From contig NZ_LBMT01000001.1 of NCBI RefSeq assembly GCF_002005545.1, positions 126,579 through 190,578 of the forward strand: a stretch of 64,000 nucleotides of DNA. Direction: 5' to 3'. Source of the DNA: Streptococcus mitis. Lineage in GTDB: Bacteria; Bacillota; Bacilli; Lactobacillales; Streptococcaceae. A program made the position numbers and the translations under genes. Below the pieces are notes generated by a model. That model was not told the origin of the DNA. It did not search any database and saw only the letters and a program-made list of their open reading frames with translations. Below are positions 25,100 to 36,273 of the stretch, in pieces. How positions within the stretch are numbered: position 1 is the stretch's first letter; each line of letters begins with the position of its first letter.

Positions 25100-25930
25100 C
25101 TATTTCCAAGGGTTGTAAAATCGTCCCTGATTCTGCAAGATAAGTAGTAAACTAGCTACTAAAAACAAGGCTGCCAAGAGCAAGGTAAGATAATCACCTT
25201 TTTTCAAGGCCTGATAACTATACCAAGTCCGTTTTTTCTCTTTTCCAAAGCGGCGAAGCTCCATGGCGGTCGCAATGGTATCAATGCGTTCTAGCGAGCT
25301 AAAAATCAAGGGCGTAATAATGAGCAGATTGCCTTTGATTCGTTGCATTAGAGAAGCTTTCTTGGATAATTCCATCCCACGCGCTTCCTGAGACATCTTG
25401 ATTGTAAAGAATTCTTCCTGCAAATCTGGAATATAGCGCAAGGTCAGACTGACAGAATAGGCAATCTTGTAAGGCACACCAATTTGATTTAAACTGGAAG
25501 CAAACTGACTAGGGTGGGTTGTCATCAAAAAGATAATAGCCAGAGGAATGGTGCAAAGGTACTTAATAACTAGATTTAGCAGATAAAAGAGCTCTTGACT
25601 GGTCAGAGTGTAGGCACCGATTCCCTGCCAAATCACACTCCTCTCTCCGTAAAGTCCAACTCCATACTCAGGAGAAAAGAGATAGACCATCAAAACGTTT
25701 AAAACGGCAAATACCGTCGCAAAAACGGCTACAAAGGAAACATCTTTAAAACGGATTTCTGACAAATAGAGGAGAAAAACCGAAAAGATGGCAATCAGAA
25801 CAAGCAGTCTGGTATCATAGCTAATCATAGCAGCCAGTGACACGAGAATGAAAAAGAGGAGTTTACCAGCTCCTGACAAGCGATGAATCACAGTATCTCT
25901 ATGCTGGTAACCAATTAATTTAGCTTGCAT
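25100..25930 (-). CDS. ECF transporter transmembrane T component
   Basis: 276 residues, about six helices, CbiQ/EcfT family. The two Ala-Arg-Gly-type coupling motifs that contact the ATPases appear as SQEARGME and TAMELRRFG. It joins the S component and the ATPase. Overlaps the double-ATPase gene by 16 bp. Last gene of an S-A-T operon, a dedicated ECF system (group I layout). Confidence 0.9.
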   Translation of the reverse strand: MQAKLIGYQHRDTVIHRLSGAGKLLFFILVSLAAMISYDTRLLVLIAIFSVFLLYLSEIRFKDVSFVAVFATVFAVLNVLMVYLFSPEYGVGLYGERSVIWQGIGAYTLTSQELFYLLNLVIKYLCTIPLAIIFLMTTHPSQFASSLNQIGVPYKIAYSVSLTLRYIPDLQEEFFTIKMSQEARGMELSKKASLMQRIKGNLLIITPLIFSSLERIDTIATAMELRRFGKEKKRTWYSYQALKKGDYLTLLLAALFLVASLLLILQNQGRFYNPWK

Positions 25931-27597
25931 CCTTCTCTCCTTTCTTTGTAAAATGCCGTTAAAGCAAGTGGATCCACGTCTAGTTTCTTGGCCAAGTTAA
26001 AGATAGAGGTTTCTTTTAGATTGGCTTTTACTAACAGCTCAGGATTGCTCAACAGACTAGCTGGATCAGTATCAGCAATCAATTCTCCATCAACCATGAC
26101 AAGAGCACGATCAGAATAATCCAGCATCAATTGCATATCATGGGTAATCATGACAATGGTATGCCCTTTTTGATGCAACTCTTCGAGAAATTCCATAATC
26201 TCAGTATAGTTCTTCTGGTCTTGACCTGCTGTCGGTTCATCTAAGAGGATAATTTCAGCCCCTAAGACCAAAATCGAGGCAATAGTGACGCGTTTTTTCT
26301 GTCCAAATGACAGGGCAGAAATAGGCCAATTACGGAATTCATAGAGACCACAGATTTTCAAAGTTTCATAGACTCTCGTTTCAATTTCCTGCTCGCCCAC
26401 ACCTCGCAAACGAAGTCCCAGAGCCACCTCATCAAAAATCATATTGGTTGAAATCATTTGATTGGGATTTTGCAGCACATAGCCTACTCGTTCCGCCCGC
26501 TCTGCAACAGAATCTCCTTTTATATCCTGCCCTTCCCAAAGATAGCGACCTTCAGTCTGAATAAAGCTACTCAAAGCCTTGGCTAGAGTTGACTTCCCTG
26601 CTCCATTTTTCCCGACAATGGCAATCTTTTCACCCTTTTTAATATCTAAATGAATGGATTTTAAAATAGGTCTATCATCATAAGAAAAAGACACGTCCTC
26701 TAGTCTAAAGAGTGACTGCAATTCTGGTGTTTCTTTTACCAGTTCCGTCCGCAACTGAATCTGGTCTTTTGAGATAGACAAGTTATCCAGATTCGCTAAT
26801 TGTTCTTCCTTGACTAAATCCACACCCAATTGACGGAGAGTGGTTAGATAAAGGGGTTCCCGAATTCCATTTTGGGTCAACAGATCAGTCGCCAATAATT
26901 GATCAGGACTCCCATTAAAGAGAATACGGCCATCGTTTATCAAGACAATCCGATCCACAGGACGATGCAGAACGTCCTCTAAACGGTGCTCAATAATCAG
27001 AGTCGTCGTTCCTTCTTCCTTATGAATCTGGTCAATCAATTCGATAATATCCTGACCTGACTTGGGATCCAGATTGGCGAGTGGCTCATCAAACAAAAGA
27101 ATCGGACTCTCATCAATCAAGACACCAGCTAGACTGACTCGCTGCTTTTGTCCACCTGACAAATCCTGAGGCCGCTGAGCTAGTAAAGGGAGAAGATCCA
27201 GCTTTTCAGCCCATTTATGAACACGACTTTTCATCTCATCTAGAGCTGTCACATCATTTTCCAGAGCAAAAGCCAAATCCTCTGCCACGGACAAGCCGAT
27301 AAACTGCCCATCTGTATCCTGCAAAACTGTACTGACCAGATGAGACTTATCGTAGATGCTCATATCAAAGGCTGCTTGCCCCTTGATCAAAAATTCTCCA
27401 GACATCTGACCCTTGTAAATATTGGGAATAATTCCATTCAAACACTGACCCAAGGTAGACTTACCTGACCCAGATGGCCCAACAATTAAGACTTTCTCTC
27501 CCTTGTAAATAGTCAAGTCTACCCCTTGCAAGGTCGGTTCTTGTTGTGTTTCATACCGGAAAGAGAAATCCTTCCACTCAATTATAGCTTCTTTCAT
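25915..27597 (-). CDS. ECF transporter fused double ATPase
   Basis: 560 residues with two ABC ATPase domains in one chain. First: Walker [10 protein letters not shown] (about 39-47), [21 protein letters not shown]. Second: Walker [10 protein letters not shown] (about 330-338), [24 protein letters not shown]. Both look catalytically complete. This is the YkoD-like fused form that replaces EcfA1 and EcfA2. It drives import with the T protein downstream and the UPF0397 S component upstream. Confidence 0.92.
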   Translation of the reverse strand: MKEAIIEWKDFSFRYETQQEPTLQGVDLTIYKGEKVLIVGPSGSGKSTLGQCLNGIIPNIYKGQMSGEFLIKGQAAFDMSIYDKSHLVSTVLQDTDGQFIGLSVAEDLAFALENDVTALDEMKSRVHKWAEKLDLLPLLAQRPQDLSGGQKQRVSLAGVLIDESPILLFDEPLANLDPKSGQDIIELIDQIHKEEGTTTLIIEHRLEDVLHRPVDRIVLINDGRILFNGSPDQLLATDLLTQNGIREPLYLTTLRQLGVDLVKEEQLANLDNLSISKDQIQLRTELVKETPELQSLFRLEDVSFSYDDRPILKSIHLDIKKGEKIAIVGKNGAGKSTLAKALSSFIQTEGRYLWEGQDIKGDSVAERAERVGYVLQNPNQMISTNMIFDEVALGLRLRGVGEQEIETRVYETLKICGLYEFRNWPISALSFGQKKRVTIASILVLGAEIILLDEPTAGQDQKNYTEIMEFLEELHQKGHTIVMITHDMQLMLDYSDRALVMVDGELIADTDPASLLSNPELLVKANLKETSIFNLAKKLDVDPLALTAFYKERREGCKLN

Positions 27598-27621
27598 CTT
27601 ACTCTCTTCATTCGCTTCTTC

Positions 27622-27733
27622 TACTCAATGAAAATCAAAGAGCAAACCAGGAAGCTAGCCGTAGGTTGCTCAAAACACTGTTTTGAGGTTGCAGATAGAG
27701 CTGACGCGGTTTGAAGAGATTTTCGCAGAGTAT
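27622..27733 (-). repeat. BOX element (boxA-boxC, no boxB)
   Basis: Reverse orientation. boxC-type TACTCAATGAAAATCAAAG at the left, GTTGCTCAAAACACTGTTTTG in the middle, and boxA-type CGCGGTTTGAAGAGATTTTC at the right. It is inserted between the S-component and ATPase genes of the ECF operon. Confidence 0.85.
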
Positions 27734-27879
27734 TAGACTTCTATTTTATCATAAATTTACCCCTTCTTGCAGTCTCTTCTCTTAAAATCTTAGCTCCAAC
27801 AAGATTCCTATCCTAGCTTACTTGCCTAACTAATCTATAAACATCGAAAAAGACTGGTTGCCCAGCCTTCCCCATGATT

Positions 27880-28428
27880 TTAGTCCTTTTTCAAACTTCC
27901 TGCACGAGTTTGAGTTCCTGCATAGGCAAGCAAGAGAAGAGTTCCTGCAATAGCTACAGATACACCATTAGCAATTCCCGCAACAATCCCTTGGGCAAAT
28001 ACTTTTTCTGCAGCTTCTTGATAGATCACAACATCTCCAAGTGGTGCCAAGACACCCCAAACAAGGGCATTTGCAAGTAGTTGAATGAGGTTAAAAATGA
28101 GAATATCTTTCCAGTCAAAGACACCATTGATCACTCGAACGTACTTTCTAAATAGTCCCACAGCTAGACCAAAGAGCCCACTAGCGATAATCCAAGTCCA
28201 CCACAGACCGTAACCAGCAAGAGAGTCCTTGATTGCATGACCAATCAACCCGACAAGCAAACCGATAATCGGGCCAAAAATAATAGAAAGTAGCGCTTGT
28301 ACCGCATACTGAAGCTGGATGCTTGTATTTGGAACAGGGGTCGGAATATTGATCATCCCGATGACGACAAAGAGGGCAGCGCCAATTCCGACAGCAACAA
28401 CTTGTTTAATTGTAAATTTGATTTCCAT
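27880..28428 (-). CDS. ECF transporter S component, UPF0397 family
   Basis: 182 residues, about five or six membrane helices: [63 protein letters not shown]0397 proteins are substrate-binding components paired with the fused ATPase and T protein that follow here. The substrate is not established. It starts 18 bp after the SAM-cleaving enzyme gene, so the two are co-transcribed. Confidence 0.88.
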   Translation of the reverse strand: MEIKFTIKQVVAVGIGAALFVVIGMINIPTPVPNTSIQLQYAVQALLSIIFGPIIGLLVGLIGHAIKDSLAGYGLWWTWIIASGLFGLAVGLFRKYVRVINGVFDWKDILIFNLIQLLANALVWGVLAPLGDVVIYQEAAEKVFAQGIVAGIANGVSVAIAGTLLLLAYAGTQTRAGSLKKD

Positions 28429-28446
28429 ACTATTTATTCTCCTATT

Positions 28447-29295
28447 TTATCCTTCTATTTTCTTTATTTCAATGGTCCAAGATGAACCGACACCCACATT
28501 ATAAGCCTTGGCAAAAGAACCTTGGTTGATAGCCAGACCTAAACGATAGAGAGAGTTGATGTAAAGGATGGGTTGCCCAATTCTCACATCTGCAAATGAT
28601 TTGCCATAAACAACCTGATTTTGATAGACTAGCATATCAGCGTGATAGATAGTCACTTCAAAACGGTCACCGAATGCTGGTTCCAGCTTGTAAAATTCTT
28701 CTCGTGTGATAGAGGTCCAGAGCGAACCAAAACGCACATCTAGAATATCAATGGCTCCCTTCACCAGATGATCTTCTATGATGGTCGCTACGACTGGAAG
28801 TTCCACAATCTGATCCACACTGAGCTCTGGCCCCACTTCCTCAAAAGTAATGTGACCGCTGGCTAGTTTAGCACCAGTATAGGCATAGACATCACGACCG
28901 TGGAAGGTATAAGAATGCTCTGTGTTTTGACGCCTATTAGCTACCTCAGAAATTTCACGAATAGCTACAATACCAACGTGTTTCTTGATAAAAGAAAGCG
29001 TTCCATTATCTGGCGTGACAATGTATTGATTTTTTGCAGTCTTAGCAACCACACTCTTACGTTTCGAGCCGACACCTGGATCAATAACCGATACAAAAGT
29101 CGTTCCCTCAGGCCAGTAGTCCACCGTCTGAAAGAGGCGATAGCTCCCCTCAAAAATATTATAAGGCGTGATATCGTGCGTCAAATGATGGATTTTTAAG
29201 GTTGGAGATTCTTCTAAAGCCACTCCAATCATAGCCGATACCGCACCATCAACCAGACCAAAGTCTGATTGTAATACCAGTAAATTATTATTCAT
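28447..29295 (-). CDS. SAM hydroxide adenosyltransferase (DUF62 family)
   Basis: 282 residues from the ATG at 29295 (AAGGAG 5 bp upstream). DUF62 features: LVLQSDFGLVDGAVSAMIG (about 4-22), VIDPGVGSKRK (about 83-93), TPDNGTLS (about 108-115), FHGRDVYA (about 136-143). These enzymes split S-adenosylmethionine with water into adenosine and methionine. Co-transcription with an ECF S component suggests the imported compound belongs to the same pathway. Confidence 0.88.
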   Translation of the reverse strand: MNNNLLVLQSDFGLVDGAVSAMIGVALEESPTLKIHHLTHDITPYNIFEGSYRLFQTVDYWPEGTTFVSVIDPGVGSKRKSVVAKTAKNQYIVTPDNGTLSFIKKHVGIVAIREISEVANRRQNTEHSYTFHGRDVYAYTGAKLASGHITFEEVGPELSVDQIVELPVVATIIEDHLVKGAIDILDVRFGSLWTSITREEFYKLEPAFGDRFEVTIYHADMLVYQNQVVYGKSFADVRIGQPILYINSLYRLGLAINQGSFAKAYNVGVGSSWTIEIKKIEG

Positions 29296-29394
29296 TTTAT
29301 CTCCTTGTATATCCTTTATCATACCATATTTCAGAGAAAGTCGCTAATAGCTATTTCAATTGGTTAGGGTATAGTTTTACCTTATAGCAAATTT

Positions 29395-29432
29395 CCTACT
29401 AAAAGTTCTTGTTATTAGCTAGTAGGTGCATT
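29395..29432 (+). terminator. Hairpin with T run upstream of trkA
   Basis: CCTACTA (29395-29401) / TAGTAGG (29420-29426), then TGCATTTTTT. It lies about 50 bp before the trkA start and divergent from the DUF62 gene, so it may be a leader attenuator; a promoter upstream of it is not obvious. Confidence 0.45.
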
Positions 29433-29483
29433 TTTTCTTGAAAAAAGGTATGATAGTTACATCATGAAAAAGTAGGTTTTAAT

Positions 29484-30833
29484 ATGAAAATTATCCTTGT
29501 CGGAGGGGGAAAAGTTGGTTTTGCCCTCTGTCGCTCCTTGGTTGCAGAAAAGCACGATGTTTTGCTGATTGAGCAAGACGAAGCTGTTCTCAATCATATT
29601 GTTAATCGCTTTGATATCATGGGTATCCTTGGTAACGGGGCCGATTTTACCATCCTTGAGCAAGCCAGTGTCCAGGATTGTGATATCTTTATCGCCTTGA
29701 CTGAATACGATGAAGTCAACATGATTGCAGCCGTTCTAGCCAAAAAAATGGGAGCTAAAGAGACCATCGTTCGGGTGCGGAACCCTGAATATTCTAACTC
29801 TTATTTCAAGGAAAAGAATATTCTCGGTTTTTCTCTTATCGTTAACCCTGAGCTCTTGGCTGCCCGCGCTATCGCGAATATCATTGACTTCCCCAACGCC
29901 CTCTCTGTCGAACGTTTCTTTGGTGGACGGGTCAGCTTGATGGAATTCACTGTTAAATCCTCCAGTGGTCTTTGCCAAATGCCCATTTCTGATTTTCGGA
30001 AAAAATTTGGCAATGTCATTGTCTGTGCGATAGAGAGGGATCATCAAATTATCATTCCAAGCGGTGACATGACTGTACAGGATAAAGATAGAATCTTTGT
30101 CACTGGTAACCGTGTTGACATGATGCTCTTCCATAATTATTTCAAGTCTCGTGCCGTGAAGAGTCTTCTTATTGTTGGAGCTGGTAGAATTGCCTATTAT
30201 CTACTAGGTATCCTCAAAGACAGTCGTATCGATACCAAGGTTATTGAAATCAATCCTGAAATCGCTAGCTTCTTTAGCGAGAAATTTCCAAACCTCCACA
30301 TCGTTCAAGGAGATGGTACCGCAAAAGATATCCTGCTGGAAGAAAGTGCTCAAAACTATGATGCCGTTGCGACTCTAACAGGGGTCGATGAGGAAAATCT
30401 GATTACCTCTATGTTCCTTGACAGGGTAGGTGTACAGAAAAATATTACCAAGGTCAATCGTACCAGTCTCCTCGAGATTATCAATGCGCCTGATTTTTCA
30501 AGTATCATCACACCTAAAAGTATTGCTGTAGATACAATCATGCACTTTATTCGTGGTCGGGTTAATGCCCAGTATTCAGACCTTCAAGCCATGCACCATC
30601 TAGCCAATGGCCAAATCGAAACCCTGCAATTCCATATCAAGGAAGCTAATAAAATGACTTCCAAACCTCTTTCTCAACTAAAACTGAAAAAAGGGGTTCT
30701 TATTGCAGCCATCATTCGAAAGGGCAAGACCATTTTCCCAACTGGGGAGGATATGTTGGAAGTTGGAGACAAGCTCCTAGTAACAACTTTGTTGCCAAAC
30801 ATCACCAAGATTTATGACTTGATCGCGAGGTAA
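29484..30833 (+). CDS. trkA: Trk potassium uptake regulatory subunit
   Basis: 449 residues with two RCK units. The first NAD-binding domain is IILVGGGKVGFALC (about 3-16) with a C-terminal lobe to about 210; the second is SLLIVGAGRIAYYLLG (about 225-240) with its lobe to the end (LKKGVLIAAIIRKGKTIFP). It gates the TrkH channel in response to nucleotides. It ends 3 bp before trkH and is transcribed with it. It differs from the shorter single-RCK CabP-type protein of pneumococci. Confidence 0.92.
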   Translation: MKIILVGGGKVGFALCRSLVAEKHDVLLIEQDEAVLNHIVNRFDIMGILGNGADFTILEQASVQDCDIFIALTEYDEVNMIAAVLAKKMGAKETIVRVRNPEYSNSYFKEKNILGFSLIVNPELLAARAIANIIDFPNALSVERFFGGRVSLMEFTVKSSSGLCQMPISDFRKKFGNVIVCAIERDHQIIIPSGDMTVQDKDRIFVTGNRVDMMLFHNYFKSRAVKSLLIVGAGRIAYYLLGILKDSRIDTKVIEINPEIASFFSEKFPNLHIVQGDGTAKDILLEESAQNYDAVATLTGVDEENLITSMFLDRVGVQKNITKVNRTSLLEIINAPDFSSIITPKSIAVDTIMHFIRGRVNAQYSDLQAMHHLANGQIETLQFHIKEANKMTSKPLSQLKLKKGVLIAAIIRKGKTIFPTGEDMLEVGDKLLVTTLLPNITKIYDLIAR

Positions 30834-30836
30834 GAA

Positions 30837-32276
30837 ATGAATAAAAGTATGATTCGCTACCTCCTTTCAAAATTACTTTTGATTGAAGCTGTTCTTCTTT
30901 TGGTTCCTGTGTCTGTCGCTGTCTATTACCGTGAATCGAGCCAAGTCTTTACAGCCCTCTTTACAACGATTGGGATTCTCGTATTACTAGGCGGTTCAGG
31001 AATTTTACAAAAGCCAAAAAATCAACGGATTTATGCCAAGGAGGGAATCTTGATTGTGGCCCTCTGTTGGATCCTTTGGTCTTTCTTTGGCGGTCTCCCT
31101 TTTGTTTTTGCTAAGCAAATTCCCAGCGTTATCGATGCCTTTTTTGAGATCAGCTCTGGCTTTACAACTACTGGAGCAACTATTCTGAACGACGTTTCGG
31201 TTCTCAGTCGTTCCCTCCTCTTCTGGCGAAGTTTTACCCACTTGATTGGAGGGATGGGAGTGCTTGTTTTTGCACTTGCTATTATGGACAATGCCAAGAA
31301 TAGCCACCTAGAAGTGATGAAGGCTGAGGTTCCTGGCCCTGTTTTTGGTAAAGTAGTATCCAAACTAAAAAACACTGCCCAGATTCTCTATCTCCTTTAT
31401 CTAGCTCTCTTCTCCCTCTTTGTCATCATCTATTATCTAGCTGGCATGCCCCTATTTGATAGTTTTGTCATTGCCATGGGAACAGCAGGTACAGGAGGCT
31501 TTACCGTCTATAACGATGGAATCGCCCACTATGGTAGCTCACTGATTACCTATCTGGTTAGTATCGGAGTTTTGGTTTTTGGGGTAAATTTCAATCTCTA
31601 CTACTACCTCATGCTCCGTCGAGTCAAGGCCTTCTTAGGTGACGAAGAACTTCGTGCTTACTTGGTCATCGTGCTGGTTTCTACAGGCTTGATTAGCCTC
31701 AATACCCTCTATCTCTACCCAGGATTTTCCAAGAGCTTTGAAATGGCCTTCTTCCAGGTTTCCAATATCATTACAACGACTGGTTTTGGATATGGAGACA
31801 TTACCAACTGGCCCCTCTTCTCCCAGTTTATCCTCCTCTTCCTCATGGGAATCGGTGGCTCTGCTGGATCAACCGCAGGTGGACTCAAGGTTATTCGAGG
31901 CCTTATCCTTTCAAAAATTGCTAAAAATCAGATTTTGTCAATCCTATCGCCCCACCGTGTTTTGACCCTCCATGTTAATAAAACGGTGATTGACAAAGAT
32001 ACCCAGCATAAGATTCTCAAATACTTTGTCATCTATTCTATGATTTTGCTAGCGCTTATCTTTATTGTCAGCCTAGATAGCAATGATTTTCTGGTTGTAA
32101 CCAGTGCTGTCTTTAGCTGTTTCAATAATATCGGACCTATTCTAGGAACCACTTCTAGCTTTGCAATCTTTAGTCCTATCTCAAAAATTCTCCTCTCCTT
32201 TGCAATGATTGCAGGGCGCTTGGAGATTTATCCAATCCTACTTCTCTTTATGAAGAGAACTTGGTCTAAGAGATAA
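30837..32276 (+). CDS. trkH: Trk potassium uptake channel subunit
   Basis: 479 residues, ten or more membrane helices. Selectivity-filter loops of the TrkH/KtrB superfamily are visible: SGFTTTGATIL (about 107-117), GTAGTGGFTVYN (about 216-227), TTTGFGYGD (about 313-321), FNNIGP (about 422-427). It imports K+ under control of TrkA. Confidence 0.95.
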   Translation: MNKSMIRYLLSKLLLIEAVLLLVPVSVAVYYRESSQVFTALFTTIGILVLLGGSGILQKPKNQRIYAKEGILIVALCWILWSFFGGLPFVFAKQIPSVIDAFFEISSGFTTTGATILNDVSVLSRSLLFWRSFTHLIGGMGVLVFALAIMDNAKNSHLEVMKAEVPGPVFGKVVSKLKNTAQILYLLYLALFSLFVIIYYLAGMPLFDSFVIAMGTAGTGGFTVYNDGIAHYGSSLITYLVSIGVLVFGVNFNLYYYLMLRRVKAFLGDEELRAYLVIVLVSTGLISLNTLYLYPGFSKSFEMAFFQVSNIITTTGFGYGDITNWPLFSQFILLFLMGIGGSAGSTAGGLKVIRGLILSKIAKNQILSILSPHRVLTLHVNKTVIDKDTQHKILKYFVIYSMILLALIFIVSLDSNDFLVVTSAVFSCFNNIGPILGTTSSFAIFSPISKILLSFAMIAGRLEIYPILLLFMKRTWSKR

Positions 32277-32282
32277 AATACA

Positions 32283-32318
32283 ACCACACCTTGTGTCTTA
32301 CAAAGTGTGGTGTTTTTA
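32283..32318 (+). terminator. Terminator after trkH
   Basis: ACCACAC/GTGTGGT stem followed by TTTTTATTTT, directly after the trkH stop. Confidence 0.8.
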
Positions 32319-32323
32319 TTTTC

Positions 32324-32476
32324 ATACTCTTCGAAAATAAAATTCAAACCACGTCAGCTTCGCCTTGCCGTAGAAATATGTAACTGACTTCGTCAGTCTT
32401 ATCTACAACCTCAAAGCAGTGCTTTGAGCAACCTGCGGCTAGCTTCCTAGTTTGCTCTTTGATTTTCATTGAGTAT
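32324..32476 (+). repeat. BOX element (boxA-boxB-boxC)
   Basis: Begins ATACTCTTCGAAAATA (boxA), contains CTGACTTCGTCAGTCTTATC (boxB) and ends TTTGATTTTCATTGAGTAT (boxC). It lies in the trkH-pflB gap. The rest of that gap holds two terminators and no gene. Confidence 0.9.
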
Positions 32477-32566
32477 CAAATACCTCCCGCAACTCAACAA
32501 GTATCTTTGAATCCCGGTCAGACATTTCAGTACCTGACTCAAGGAATTGAAGATCCCAAAAAACAA

Positions 32567-32593
32567 CCCTCAGTCAACTGACTGAGGGTTCCT
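32567..32593 (-). terminator. Terminator after pflB
   Basis: Stem AACCCTCAGT/ACTGAGGGTT with small loop, 25 bp after the pflB stop on the minus strand. Confidence 0.75.
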
Positions 32594-32616
32594 TATTTCA
32601 TTATTTAAGAACTTGA

Positions 32617-34941
32617 TTAGCTCAATGCATCCAAGGCATCATCCATTGAAAGAACTTCGTGGAAGACACGTTGTGTCAATTCAGTTTTTTGTTCTGGAGT
32701 GAGGTATTTAGTGTTTACACAGTATCCAGAGATACGTACGATAACGTCTTCACCTGACATGATCTTTTCGTAAACATCGTTCAAGTCCATAACGTTCAAG
32801 TTAACGTGTTGTCCACCGTTTTCGAAGTAACCATCAAGGATTGTTACCAAGTTATCAACTTGTTCGTCACGAGTCTTACCAAGAGCACGTGGAGAAACCT
32901 GAGTAGTCAATGAGATACCATCAGCTGCATAACTAAAGTCAAGGCTAGAAAGTGAGTTCAAGTTTTGCAACCATCCACCTTTAGCTTTATTTGATGGGTT
33001 AGCACCTGGTGAGAAGAATTCAAGTTTAGACAAGTTTACAGAACCATCTTCGTTGAGGTATACACCTTTGTGGACTGGTGAGTTACCAGTTTGTTTAGAG
33101 TAAGCAACGTTAGATGTGATAGTCAAAAGTGAAACTGTAGCTTCTGCGTCTTTGTAAAGTTTGTGGCTACGTAGACGAGTTGTGTAAGCTTCGATCAACC
33201 ATTCTGCCAATTCGTTTGAACGTGGGTCATCTTCACCCCAACGTGGGTATTCACCGATTGTTTCGTAATCGTAGATGTAGCCATTTTCATCACGGATTGG
33301 TTTAACTGTAGCGTATTTGATAGCTGACAATGTGTCAACAGTGTTGGCAAATCCACAGATACCGAATCCCATGTTCGCACGTTGTTTAGTTGGCAAGAAT
33401 GCCATTTGAACAGCTTCGTAGTTGTACTTATCAGTCATGTAGTGGATGATGTTCAAAGCATCTACGTAAGTGTCAGTCAACCAGTCAAGAGATTTTTCAA
33501 AGTTAGCTTTAACTGATTCAAATTCAAGAACTTCGTCACGGATTGGTTCGATGTCAAATACTTTGTAGTCTTTGTGAACATCGTCGTAACCACCGTTCAA
33601 ACCAGTAAGAAGGGCTTTCAATACGTTTACTCGCGCACCGAAGTACTGGATGTTATGGCGTTGTTCTTCATTTTCTGGGTCAAGTGGAGACACACAGCAT
33701 GAGATACAGCTCATTTCACCATATCCGTCTTTAGCCATTGTTGTTACACCTTCGTATTGGATAGAAGAGTGTTTGTGGCTCATGTGCATACAGTAGCGAC
33801 GGAAGTTGTATGGCAATTTATCAGTCCAAAGAACTGTCAAGTTTGGTTCTGGAGAGTTACCGATGTTGTCAAGAGTGTTCAAGAAACGGTAGTCCATCTT
33901 AGTAACACGGTGACGACCGTCGTTACCCATACCAGCCATAGAAGTTGTGATGAAAGTTGGGTCACCTGAGTACAATTGGTCGTAAGCTTTTGTACGAGCA
34001 AATTTAACTGTACGAAGTTTCATAACAAAATCATCAACGAATTCTTGGATTTCTGATTCAGTAAATGTACCACGAGCAAGGTCACGTTCTGCAAAGATAT
34101 CCAATACGATTGGCACACGTCCTAGAGATGTAGCAGCACCGTTGATAACACGGCAGACAGACATAAAGGCGATGTTAACCCATTGGATTGCTTCTTTAAC
34201 GTTCATCGCTGGTTTACGAACATCAACTCCGTAAAGGTCACCCAAGCGAACAACTTGTTGCAATGCTTGGTATTGAAGATTGATTTCTTCACGAAGACGG
34301 ATTGTTTCTTCATCGATTTCTTCGATTGCATTCCAGTCGTTTACTTTTTCTTGCATCAAGTAGTCTGCACCGTAAAGAGCAAGACGTGCGTAAACACCGA
34401 TGATACGTCCGCGTGAGTATGCGTCTGGAAGACCAGTTACAGTGTGAGCGTGACGAGCGCGACGAATGTTTGAAGTGTAAGCGCGGAAGATACCGTCGTT
34501 AACTGTTGTTACGTATTTAGTGAAGATTTCGTGAACAGCTGGGTCTGGTTCGTATCCATTTTCTTTCAAAGTAGTTTCAGCCATACGGATACCACCTTTT
34601 GGCATGAAGTTCAATTTGAAGAGTTCGTCATTTTGGATACCAAAGATAACTTCGTTTTCTTTATCGATAAATCCTGCTGGGATATCAGCGATAGATGTTG
34701 GACGAGTGTCCATTGGGAAACGAGTTTCTTCGTAGTGAGCCTTAGTTTCTTCTACAATTTTTTTGATGTGAAGTGAACGTTCTGTTGGTCCTGCAAGGAA
34801 GCTTTCGTCTCCATCATAAGGTGTGTAGTTAGCTTGTACGAAGCGTGATACACTTGCTTTTTCTTTCCAATCTACGCCTTTGAAGCCTTCCCAAGCTTTG
34901 TCAAAAATATCTTGTGCTTCAACAACTGTCTTAACAACCAT
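32617..34941 (-). CDS. pflB: Formate C-acetyltransferase (pyruvate formate-lyase)
   Basis: 774 residues from the ATG at 34941 (AGAGGAC ribosome site). Catalytic cysteines in [11 protein letters not shown] (about 405-415) and the glycyl-radical loop [12 protein letters not shown] near 741-752 (family form RxSGYxV). It converts pyruvate and CoA to formate and acetyl-CoA in mixed-acid fermentation and needs PflA for activation. Monocistronic, with its own terminator. High use of favoured codons fits strong expression. Confidence 0.97.
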   Translation of the reverse strand: MVVKTVVEAQDIFDKAWEGFKGVDWKEKASVSRFVQANYTPYDGDESFLAGPTERSLHIKKIVEETKAHYEETRFPMDTRPTSIADIPAGFIDKENEVIFGIQNDELFKLNFMPKGGIRMAETTLKENGYEPDPAVHEIFTKYVTTVNDGIFRAYTSNIRRARHAHTVTGLPDAYSRGRIIGVYARLALYGADYLMQEKVNDWNAIEEIDEETIRLREEINLQYQALQQVVRLGDLYGVDVRKPAMNVKEAIQWVNIAFMSVCRVINGAATSLGRVPIVLDIFAERDLARGTFTESEIQEFVDDFVMKLRTVKFARTKAYDQLYSGDPTFITTSMAGMGNDGRHRVTKMDYRFLNTLDNIGNSPEPNLTVLWTDKLPYNFRRYCMHMSHKHSSIQYEGVTTMAKDGYGEMSCISCCVSPLDPENEEQRHNIQYFGARVNVLKALLTGLNGGYDDVHKDYKVFDIEPIRDEVLEFESVKANFEKSLDWLTDTYVDALNIIHYMTDKYNYEAVQMAFLPTKQRANMGFGICGFANTVDTLSAIKYATVKPIRDENGYIYDYETIGEYPRWGEDDPRSNELAEWLIEAYTTRLRSHKLYKDAEATVSLLTITSNVAYSKQTGNSPVHKGVYLNEDGSVNLSKLEFFSPGANPSNKAKGGWLQNLNSLSSLDFSYAADGISLTTQVSPRALGKTRDEQVDNLVTILDGYFENGGQHVNLNVMDLNDVYEKIMSGEDVIVRISGYCVNTKYLTPEQKTELTQRVFHEVLSMDDALDALS

Positions 34942-35108
34942 GTTAATGTCCTCTTTTTTCTTTCTAGTAACAACCATCTGTTACATTCATGAGACAAGTA
35001 TACCACACAGTAATCGTTTTCAACAAGTGGAGAATCCCTATTTTTACACTTTCTTTTCTAAAACAGTCTATATTTTGCCCTAAACTGTATTATATTTTTG
35101 AAAAAAAT

Positions 35109-35146
35109 ATACCCTTTTTTCCTTTTTTCAGAAAAAAGGGTATAAT
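35109..35146. promoter_or_regulatory. Palindrome and promoter between pflB and dinB
   Basis: Perfect 12-bp inverted repeat ATACCCTTTTTT/AAAAAAGGGTAT (35109-35120, 35132-35143). TATAAT (35141-35146) overlaps its right end and serves dinB. Could be a terminator for RNA reading left or an operator. Confidence 0.45.
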
Positions 35147-35179
35147 AAAAGAAAATAAGCTGTAAAAAAGGTGCTAGGC

Positions 35180-36241
35180 ATGTTGATTTTTCCTTTGTTA
35201 AATGATCTGTCAAGAAAAATCATCCATATTGACATGGATGCCTTTTTTGCTGCGGTAGAAATCAGGGATAATCCTAAACTCAGAGGAAAACCTGTCATTA
35301 TCGGAAGCGACCCTCGGCAAACAGGTGGACGTGGTGTCGTTTCTACTTGTAGCTATGAGGCGCGAGCTTTTGGTGTCCATTCTGCTATGAGTTCTAAAGA
35401 AGCCTATGAACGTTGTCCCCAGGCCGTCTTTATCTCAGGAAATTATGAAAAATATAAAGCTGTGGGACTCCAAATTCGAACTATTTTTAAGCGCTATACA
35501 GATTTGATTGAACCCATGAGCATTGACGAAGCCTATTTGGATGTAACAGAAAATAAACTCGGTATCAAATCAGCGGTCAAAATCGCTCGCCTCATTCAAA
35601 AAGATATCTGGCAAGAACTCCATCTAACTGCTTCTGCTGGCGTTTCTTACAACAAATTCTTAGCTAAAATGGCCAGTGATTATCAAAAACCACATGGTTT
35701 GACAGTGATTTTACCTGACCAAGCTGAGGATTTTCTCAAACAAATGGATATTTCCAAGTTTCATGGAGTAGGAAAAAAGACGGTAGAACGTCTGCATCAA
35801 ATGGGTATTTTTACTGGCGCTGACCTACTTGAAGTTCCTGAAGTGACTCTGATAGACCGTTTTGGTAGACTGGGTTATGACCTTTATCGAAAGGCTCGTG
35901 GCATCCACAATTCCCCAGTCAAATCCAATCGCATCCGTAAGTCAATCGGTAAGGAGAAAACCTATGGGAAGATTCTCCGTGCTGAGGAAGACATCAAAAA
36001 AGAGCTGACTCTCCTATCAGAAAGAGTCGCTCTCAATCTACATCAACAAGAAAAAGCCGGAAAAATTGTCATTTTAAAAATCCGCTACGAGGACTTTTCA
36101 ACTCTTACTAAACGAAAAAGTCTTGCTCAAAAAACACAGGATGCTAGCCAGATAAGCCAAATAGCCCTGCAACTCTATGAAGAATTAAGCGAGAAAGAAA
36201 GAGGGGTCCGCCTGTTGGGGATTACCCTGACTGGATTTTAA
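35180..36241 (+). CDS. dinB: DNA polymerase IV
   Basis: 353 residues from the ATG at 35180 (AAAAAAGG 8 bp upstream). Y-family polymerase: catalytic [13 protein letters not shown] (about 15-27) and [10 protein letters not shown] (about 115-124), helix-hairpin-helix region [17 protein letters not shown], and a little-finger domain at the end. Makes error-prone bypass synthesis past damaged bases. Lacks a clear C-terminal clamp-binding tail beyond [10 protein letters not shown]. Confidence 0.95.
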   Translation: MLIFPLLNDLSRKIIHIDMDAFFAAVEIRDNPKLRGKPVIIGSDPRQTGGRGVVSTCSYEARAFGVHSAMSSKEAYERCPQAVFISGNYEKYKAVGLQIRTIFKRYTDLIEPMSIDEAYLDVTENKLGIKSAVKIARLIQKDIWQELHLTASAGVSYNKFLAKMASDYQKPHGLTVILPDQAEDFLKQMDISKFHGVGKKTVERLHQMGIFTGADLLEVPEVTLIDRFGRLGYDLYRKARGIHNSPVKSNRIRKSIGKEKTYGKILRAEEDIKKELTLLSERVALNLHQQEKAGKIVILKIRYEDFSTLTKRKSLAQKTQDASQISQIALQLYEELSEKERGVRLLGITLTGF

Positions 36242-36242
36242 A

Positions 36243-36266
36243 ACCTTGAAGAGCTGACTCTTCAAG
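36243..36266. terminator. Bidirectional terminator
   Basis: Perfect 10-bp stem CCTTGAAGAG/CTCTTCAAGG with a 4-nt loop, between convergent dinB and uppP; A- and T-rich flanks on both sides. Confidence 0.9.
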
Positions 36267-36273
36267 GCTTTTC

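Noticed and set aside
35109..35146. Palindrome upstream of pflB considered as a Rex operator
   Set aside because: It lacks the TTGTGA/TCACAA half-sites.
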